Origin: a bacterium
Lineage (GTDB): Bacteria > Hinthialibacterota > Hinthialibacteria > OLB16
Direction: 5' to 3'
NCBI GenBank assembly: GCA_022072055.1
Contig: JAJVIK010000009.1
Span: 124,001 to 188,000 of the forward strand
DNA: 64,000 bases
Numbering within the stretch: the first letter of the stretch is position 1; each line of letters opens with the position of its first letter. The notes beneath the pieces were generated by a model. It was not told the origin of the DNA and ran no database searches. It was given only the letters and a program-made list of their open reading frames with translations. This document shows positions 60,032-64,000 of this stretch, piece after piece. Both the position numbers and the translations under genes were made by a program.

Positions 60032-63000
60032 CGCCTCCTCCCTCATCAACTAAAACCAGATTCACGGGAGGCTCAACTTCTCTGAGGGAGGTCAGGCAGG
60101 TGAATTCATCCCACGGCCGGGTTTCGGGCCTGGATAGAAGTCCGATGGTCCGTGAATCCTTGACTGGCTCGTAGCCCAAGGCGGAGTGGCCTTCCTTGGC
60201 CTTATGAGCGCGGTTTTCCCATTCGTCCAGCTTCTTATTGATTTGATCTCTGATGGCTGTTTTGACGTCAGCCCCTCCCAAGATCGAGTGCGCGCGGTCC
60301 GGTATCATTTCCAAACATCTTGAGATGTTGTCGTGAGGTCGTTTGAGGGACTCACATCTGTTGTTTGCGTTGAAGTCCAGCCCATGATTCCTGATGTACC
60401 CGACGAGCACGCCGCTCAAACCACGCTGAATAGCCCCTTCGGAAAAAGGAGTAACGGAAAGCGCTTCGACATGCTTATAGAACGTGGCGTGGTAGTGCTC
60501 GAAAGTCTCATAGTGCGAGAGGTCTCGCGGCCGGGCCCAATTATAGACGGTGCACACGAGCCCCGGAAAGCTACGACCTACGCGGCTGGTAGCCTGGATG
60601 TACTCGGCGGAGGTTTTCGGCTGGCTGGAAACCACCATCAGGCCCAAGCGTTTCACGTCCACCCCTACAGAAACCATGTTCGTCGCCAGGAGAACATCGA
60701 TCGGTTTTGAGCCCGAGGCTGGGAATGCAAGCTCCAGGCGATCCAGTATGGTAGGAATGTCTGTCGCCCTGATCCGGGAGGTCAGCTCTTCAAGGGTAAA
60801 CTCGGTGATAGTCCGGTCTGCAAGCCCACGATCCTTCGTATCGCGCAGGCGGGATCGCATGTCATCAAGGACCAACCTCCGGGCGCCTCCGAGGTCTCGC
60901 AGCGAGTTGAAGTAACCTACCAGTGTCATCCACGGATCAGCCCTCTCGCCGAACTGCTCAAACAGCTTCTGGGCCGCGGCGAGATGCGCGACAAAGACAC
61001 GAATCAGAGCCGCTTTGATTCTTCTCCCCGGGGCGCAGACGCCGATGTATCGCCGCCCAGGGTGTTGCTCGCCGGGGGGACGCTGGAGAGCGAAGAAGTT
61101 ATTCTCTATGCCCAGTCCGGTTGGGGGAAAGATCTGTACAGACCTGGAAAACAGAGCGTTTACCTGGTCGAGAGCGCGCCGGATGGTGGCTGTCGATGCG
61201 ATCACCTTCGGCTGGACCTTCTTTCCTTCCAGATCCCATTCGCAAAGAGAGTCAATAGCGGTCTCATAGAGTCCCACGAGGCTCCCCAAAGGGCCGCTGA
61301 TGAGATGCAGCTCATCCTGGATAATCAGGTCGGGAGGACGAAGGGGTGATGCAGGAATTGTCTTCGCTGATGGAAGCCTTCCCTTGGCGGGGTGGGAGTT
61401 TGAATCTTCGATCTCGGGGGACCGGAAGCCATGGCGCTCGCAGTAACCGTTGACCTGGCCAAAAAGCATCTGGGTTTCGCCCTTCCATGGGAGCTGGGCG
61501 AACTTATCCACGGTGGCGATCAGGAGGGCAGGCAAGAGGCGGTAGATTTCTTCATCCACGACCAGCACTGGAAGGCCTTCGTCGGGCGAATTCAATCGGC
61601 TGAAAGGACAGCTCCCGAGCTGGTCTCCACAATAGATTAGAGTCCTTCCGCGTCCAGCGTTGAATGGCTCCACCGTGATGTCTCGCTCCGGTTTGATCTC
61701 ATGCCCACACCAAGGGCAGTTGGTCAGCTGCGCGGGGGCACCCATTCCGCCAACCGGCCCTTGGCCCCGATGGAGTTTGACCGCCTCATCACTTTGCTCG
61801 GTGGTGTTGGGCGTGGTCCGGTATCCCACCCACAGGCCGATACGGAAGGGCGTCCTGCCCCACCGCTCATCGCCGTTGCTTAGCGCCTCTCTGCGGATCA
61901 TCTCGCAGGCGCACATCAACGCGGATGCGCGTTGAAACTGTTGGAGAGTCAGGAGCCTGAGCGTGTAGCGCATCAAGACCGCGACCCCGTGCTCTCCATC
62001 AAGCCCTCCCATCAAACCTTGGAGGCGGCGGATGGCCATGGCGAAAGCGGTCAGACCCAGGTACGCCTCGGTCTTGCCGCCTCCGGTGGGAAACCAGAGG
62101 AGATCGGCGACTTTGTCTCGGTCCTCATGGAGGGGATCCGAGAGCGAGGGGATGTTCAACAGAATGAAGGCGAGCTGGAAAGGACGCCACGAGCGGTTTG
62201 CCGGAACGTCGATGCTCTCCAACGCAACCCTATTTCCACGGCGAATCTGTTCGGAGAACAGGGAATGGACGCGCTGGAGGGCCATGGCCCGGTTCATGAA
62301 CCGGAAAGCCTCTAAAGGTTTCTCATCCTCCCGGCAGAGAGTCTCAATACCCGCCTCGATGCGCTTCAAAGCCAGCTCGCAAGCTTCCAGCGCCAGTTGA
62401 GCCGGAGTTCGGTAGTCCGCAAGCCCTTCTGATGGGTCCTTGATCTTCTTCCTTTCGGTCTCGATCCATTCGCGATAGGCCGCTGTCAGCGGATCGAGGC
62501 AGGCTCTGACATCTTTCTTCTCGATCCTCGAGAGAGTCTCCATGTCCAAGACCAAACTGTTGAGTCCGGGAATATCGGCGACTGTGGGCTGATCGGTAAA
62601 CGGAACTTCATAAGCGGGGATGACAGCGGTGCGGATGCGTAGCGCCCGCTGTGTTTCTCTTTCCGGAAGGTCGGCGTGCACGCTGACTCCATGGCCGACA
62701 GCGAACTCGACATGGCGGCGATAGAGCATTTCATTGCGCTGGTCCTCAACGCTATCAAGGAGTTTGAGGAGATGCAGTGGAGGGGCTTTCTTGCGAAAGA
62801 TGGGTTGGCCATCCGGCGACTCGACCGCCAGCTCCGGCTGGAACAGCCAAACCTCATCGCTGTTGCGCTTCTTCGGCTGTTGGTTGTTGACCAGGAAGAG
62901 GGTGACTGTCCAGGAGTCATCTCTCTTTCGGACTCGCCCCGTAACGATCACGTCAGGTTGCTGGTTCGAGGGTATCCAGGCGGGCAAGGGGCCCTCTGCA

Positions 63001-63512
63001 AGCCGGATCGGGGGGGAAGTCCCTTCTATCGGGGAGCGTTTCCAAACCCGTTTGGGTTCGCCCTTCTCATCGACCAGGATTTCACTGACCTCTCGGCGGT
63101 AGCGGCCCCATCGGGCGGTGACCTGGATGTCCTTGGCGGAAGGGTCCACGCAGAATGTCAGGCCGAAGGAAGAGGCGAAAAGGTTGCTTCCCTGGGTGAG
63201 TTCGGGCTCTGTGTGTCCCTCTTCGGAAGAGTCGCCTTCGCTGGTCCCAAGCGCATCATACACGACAGGGGGAAAGATTTCCTCTCCGGCTTCTCTCCCT
63301 GGTATGACATCAACCCCGTCCTCGTTTTCTCTGCCTTTGCGCGGGGCGAGCATGCCCACCAGGTAACGGTCTCGAACGCTCCGCTCGGCGATCTCTTCCG
63401 TCAGCCCGCCAGCGGGACCGAGGAGGTCTTTGATGACCATCTCTTCGAGCTCAGACCGGAGCTCGGAGTGGGACTTGGTTCTTTCAGCGAGGAGGGGAGT
63501 CTTCTCGTTCAT
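60021..63512 (-). CDS. drmA: DISARM helicase DrmA
   Basis: 1163 residues from the ATG at 63510-63512 (a GTG at 63527 is possible). SF2 helicase motifs: Walker A FPTGGGKTEAY (about 475-484), DELH (733-736), STAT (773-776), VSVGVDVKRLGLM and QATSRVGRSFPGL (973-985). A Cys cluster CPWC...YCGDQLGSC lies at 599-635. Large N-terminal region of 450 residues without enzyme motifs. DrmA translocates on DNA and with DrmB forms the core anti-phage complex. No cognate methyltransferase is seen in the window. Confidence 0.93.
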   Translation of the reverse strand: MNEKTPLLAERTKSHSELRSELEEMVIKDLLGPAGGLTEEIAERSVRDRYLVGMLAPRKGRENEDGVDVIPGREAGEEIFPPVVYDALGTSEGDSSEEGHTEPELTQGSNLFASSFGLTFCVDPSAKDIQVTARWGRYRREVSEILVDEKGEPKRVWKRSPIEGTSPPIRLAEGPLPAWIPSNQQPDVIVTGRVRKRDDSWTVTLFLVNNQQPKKRNSDEVWLFQPELAVESPDGQPIFRKKAPPLHLLKLLDSVEDQRNEMLYRRHVEFAVGHGVSVHADLPERETQRALRIRTAVIPAYEVPFTDQPTVADIPGLNSLVLDMETLSRIEKKDVRACLDPLTAAYREWIETERKKIKDPSEGLADYRTPAQLALEACELALKRIEAGIETLCREDEKPLEAFRFMNRAMALQRVHSLFSEQIRRGNRVALESIDVPANRSWRPFQLAFILLNIPSLSDPLHEDRDKVADLLWFPTGGGKTEAYLGLTAFAMAIRRLQGLMGGLDGEHGVAVLMRYTLRLLTLQQFQRASALMCACEMIRREALSNGDERWGRTPFRIGLWVGYRTTPNTTEQSDEAVKLHRGQGPVGGMGAPAQLTNCPWCGHEIKPERDITVEPFNAGRGRTLIYCGDQLGSCPFSRLNSPDEGLPVLVVDEEIYRLLPALLIATVDKFAQLPWKGETQMLFGQVNGYCERHGFRSPEIEDSNSHPAKGRLPSAKTIPASPLRPPDLIIQDELHLISGPLGSLVGLYETAIDSLCEWDLEGKKVQPKVIASTATIRRALDQVNALFSRSVQIFPPTGLGIENNFFALQRPPGEQHPGRRYIGVCAPGRRIKAALIRVFVAHLAAAQKLFEQFGERADPWMTLVGYFNSLRDLGGARRLVLDDMRSRLRDTKDRGLADRTITEFTLEELTSRIRATDIPTILDRLELAFPASGSKPIDVLLATNMVSVGVDVKRLGLMVVSSQPKTSAEYIQATSRVGRSFPGLVCTVYNWARPRDLSHYETFEHYHATFYKHVEALSVTPFSEGAIQRGLSGVLVGYIRNHGLDFNANNRCESLKRPHDNISRCLEMIPDRAHSILGGADVKTAIRDQINKKLDEWENRAHKAKEGHSALGYEPVKDSRTIGLLSRPETRPWDEFTCLTSLREVEPPVNLVLVDEGGGDAE

Positions 63513-63527
63513 GGGTTCTGCCCACAC

Positions 63528-63596
63528 TCAAAGTTCGTCAAGCACTCTTTGAAACTCCTCCGGCGTCATTTCGATCTCACGGAGGATTTCGCGCAT
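63528..63596 (-). pseudogene. Possible HicA C-terminal remnant
   Basis: A short frame, LMREILREIEMTPEEFQRVL, ending at 63528 just before drmA. It resembles the HicA C-terminal pattern (TLRxILRxAGIxxEEF). The frame runs back, overlapping HicB, without a credible start or the HicA His motif, so this is at best a fragment. Weak assignment. Confidence 0.3.
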
Positions 63597-63607
63597 GAGG
63601 GGGCGGG

Positions 63608-63835
63608 TCAAAGATTCACCGCAATCTTTTGGATTCCAACGAAGGTGTCTTCCGCCACTGCATCGCCGTGGGCTTCCATCTCCTCCAGGCAGAGTTCGAC
63701 AACTTCGCGCAGGTTGGATTGAAGTTCATCGAGGCTTGCCGCCTGGGTGTGGGCGCCAGGCACTGAGGGGATGTTGCCGACATACAGGCCGGTCTCGGAA
63801 TCGTACTCCATGTAGGCGGTGAAAGTCTTTGTCAT
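63608..63835 (-). CDS. HicB-family antitoxin
   Basis: 75 residues from the ATG at 63833-63835 with GGAGG eleven bases upstream. HicB partial RNase-H-like fold: TAYMEYDSETGLYVGNIP, SVPGAHTQAASLDELQSNLREVVELCLEEM. HicB proteins neutralise HicA mRNA interferases. No intact hicA is adjacent. It separates drmA from whatever lies upstream. Confidence 0.85.
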   Translation of the reverse strand: MTKTFTAYMEYDSETGLYVGNIPSVPGAHTQAASLDELQSNLREVVELCLEEMEAHGDAVAEDTFVGIQKIAVNL

Positions 63836-63868
63836 TGGACGATCTTCCTCCATCGTTCGGGGTCTACC

Positions 63869-64000
63869 TTACCACAAACCTTCACACCATTGTGCCGGGA
63901 GGGCGGGGTCGAAGGGGCGGTCATACCGGTAGGGTGTCCCACGGAGCGGGAATCGGCCTTGGGTGCGCGACCCGTCTGGGGCGGTTTTCACAATGACCTC
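63869..64000 (-). CDS. C-terminal end of an unidentified gene, cut by window edge
   Basis: An open frame enters from the right edge and stops at TAA (63869-63871), giving 43 residues ending RYDRPFDPALPAQWCEGLW. G/C at third positions supports coding. No family recognised. Because DISARM methyltransferase genes often sit upstream of drmA on the same strand, this could be part of that locus, but nothing in the sequence shows it. Confidence 0.45.
   Translation of the reverse strand, partial: EVIVKTAPDGSRTQGRFPLRGTPYRYDRPFDPALPAQWCEGLW

Noticed and set aside
1-64000. CRISPR arrays, insertion sequences, prophage or rRNA
   Set aside because: No direct-repeat/spacer pattern, transposase, phage structural gene or rRNA segment was seen anywhere in the window.

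Overview
The window is a high-GC stretch (one core line counted by hand is 65% G+C) from a Gram-negative bacterium. The Gram-negative call rests on an outer-membrane beta-barrel, a lipobox cytochrome, a MurJ flippase and FtsK. Several traits together suggest an uncultivated FCB/PVC-type lineage, for example something near Sumerlaeota or Hydrogenedentota: type IV prepilin-like proteins with the NFLEA signature, a 13-haem cytochrome, a B12-dependent ribonucleotide reductase, GH95 and other sugar hydrolases, and HAF and TMTC-like TPR proteins. The taxonomic guess is inference and cannot be settled from this window.

Layout, left to right. 1-5.8 kb: a minus-strand group (truncated Na+/solute symporter with a small partner, MaoC hydratase, SprT-like metalloprotease, thymidylate kinase), then a prepilin-like protein, a bacilliredoxin and YebC. 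6.0 kb: a structured element and strong terminator on the minus strand. 6.3-7.5 kb: a HAF-repeat protein. 7.5-15.8 kb: one tightly overlapping minus-strand operon read ispF-dnaD-like-dnaC-SGNH hydrolase-panC-GH95-purQ-purD. 15.9-19.2 kb: a miniature flagellar-rod-like protein with a good sigma70-type promoter, a second prepilin-like protein, a secretin-N-domain protein, an SRPBCC protein and a membrane protein. 19.3-24.1 kb: plus-strand nrdJ, cysH, a dolichol-phosphate-mannose-synthase-like glycosyltransferase and a thioredoxin-fold protein. 24.1-24.8 kb: a low-GC MNT-HEPN pair. 24.8-28.8 kb: a beta-barrel protein, a 13-haem lipoprotein cytochrome and a DegT aminotransferase, which look like a porin-cytochrome electron conduit. 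28.9-35.7 kb: a receiver-STAS protein, a TMTC-like TPR glycosyltransferase, YifB, MurJ and an orphan protein. 35.9-45.4 kb: gltB, gltD, a FIST sensor, a secreted PepSY-like/LamG-like protein and gcvT. 45.4-50.1 kb: a secreted orthocaspase divergent from a class III cyclase-TPR protein, a Tyr/Gly-rich repeat protein whose ribosome site is buried in a leader hairpin, and a divergent thymidine-phosphorylase homologue. 50.3-56.6 kb: maf, tRNA-Leu(CAG), ftsK, a Tat-type hydrolase and an AlkD-like protein.

56.7-64 kb is an accessory region. A UPF0175 antitoxin is followed by a 24-codon stump of its PIN partner, which abuts the 3' half of a tRNA-Gln(TTG) gene; this looks like an attachment-site scar. 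To its right lie drmC, drmB and drmA, the core of the DISARM anti-phage system, then a HicB antitoxin and the cut end of another gene. No DISARM methyltransferase or drmD/drmE is present inside the window. Geometry predicts that the intact tRNA-Gln, and perhaps the methyltransferase, lie beyond the right edge.

The most unusual signals are the mini rod protein, the leader hairpin that hides the Shine-Dalgarno of the repeat protein, the phosphorylase that has lost nearly all catalytic residues, the porin-cytochrome pair, and the tRNA-linked DISARM core.
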